Part shown: positions 63,973 through 64,000 of the stretch, piece by piece
How the letters are laid out: each line of letters opens with the position of its first letter
Numbering within the stretch: the first letter of the stretch is position 1
From: Metapseudomonas resinovorans DSM 21078
GTDB taxonomy: Bacteria > Pseudomonadota > Gammaproteobacteria > Pseudomonadales > Pseudomonadaceae
Direction of reading: 5' to 3'
Assembly (NCBI RefSeq): GCF_000423545.1
Contig: NZ_AUIE01000034.1
Coordinates: forward strand, 23,317 to 87,316
DNA: 64,000 nt
The notes under the pieces: model-generated
What the model was told of the DNA's origin: nothing
The model's input: only the letters and a program-made list of their open reading frames with translations
The model's database searches: none
Translations under genes and position numbers: made by a program

Positions 63973-64000
63973 ACTGAATCAAGCAATTCGTGTGGGTGCT

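Larger units (their letters stand above)
63638..64000 (+). other. Promoter and leader region of an rRNA operon (cut by window edge)
   Basis: 363 bases carrying three tandem sigma-70 promoters with 16-base spacers and GC-rich discriminators, followed by boxA. The 16S gene itself is outside the window. No protein gene is supported here; small minus-strand frames at 63623-63986 are spurious. Confidence 0.85.

Noticed and set aside
63623..63982. 119-aa minus-strand frame at the right edge
   Set aside because: Lies over rRNA promoters and boxA; no family resemblance.

Overview
The window is chromosomal, high-GC DNA from a Pseudomonas species. The gene order closely follows the P. aeruginosa chromosome from carB to an rRNA operon (synteny recalled from knowledge, not computed). 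Genus hallmarks include cbrA-cbrB-crcZ-pcnB, a PrrF-type iron sRNA beside phuUVW, and a metY-rimP-nusA-infB-rbfA-truB-rpsO-pnp cluster. No phage, insertion sequence, integron or CRISPR array was seen.

Layout. 1-4.1 kb: carB (5' end cut by the window edge), greA and a small membrane protein. 4.1-10.7 kb: yhbY, a degraded rlmE, then ftsH, folP, glmM, tpiA and secG. 10.7-19.7 kb: tRNA-Leu(GAG), initiator tRNA-Met and the transcription/translation cluster through pnp. 19.7-29.3 kb: envelope genes of less clear role, namely a zinc-motif/TPR membrane protein, a BON-domain protein, a rhomboid protease, three tandem DUF2845 paralogues, a 972-aa AsmA/DUF748-type protein, a methyltransferase and an MpaB-family protein. 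29.3-37.5 kb: acs, pgi, panD-panC-panB, folK and pcnB. 37.6-42.8 kb: the carbon-catabolite control unit crcZ, cbrB, cbrA and the small cbrX. 42.8-46.6 kb: gluQ, dksA, an aminotransferase, sfsA and a Rieske protein. 46.7-50.2 kb: a collapsed haem-uptake locus (fragments of phuR, phuS and phuT, then apparently intact phuU, phuV and phuW) followed by one PrrF sRNA with a Fur box. 50.2-57.3 kb: cbpA-like protein, TfoX C-terminal protein, a kinase/ATPase fusion, mrcB, an LpoP-like lipoprotein, yqcC and a DUF4124 protein. 57.3-64 kb: ilvI-ilvH-ilvC, pssA, msrP-msrQ and the promoter/leader region of an rRNA operon whose 16S gene starts beyond the edge.

How it works together. CbrB should activate crcZ through a sigma-54 promoter and an upstream TGTTAC-N15-GTAACA site. 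CrcZ carries six A-rich motifs expected to titrate Hfq/Crc. The same kind of motif overlaps the ribosome binding site of acs, so a regulator and a probable target lie in one window. The iron side is represented by PrrF and the phu remnants.

Most notable are two gene-decay events inside otherwise conserved core synteny. The rRNA methyltransferase gene rlmE carries a stop, an internal deletion that destroys its SAM motif, and frameshifts. The phu locus has lost its receptor, haem chaperone and periplasmic binding protein while keeping the permease, ATPase and PhuW genes open. I found no wholly new multi-gene defence or biosynthetic system.
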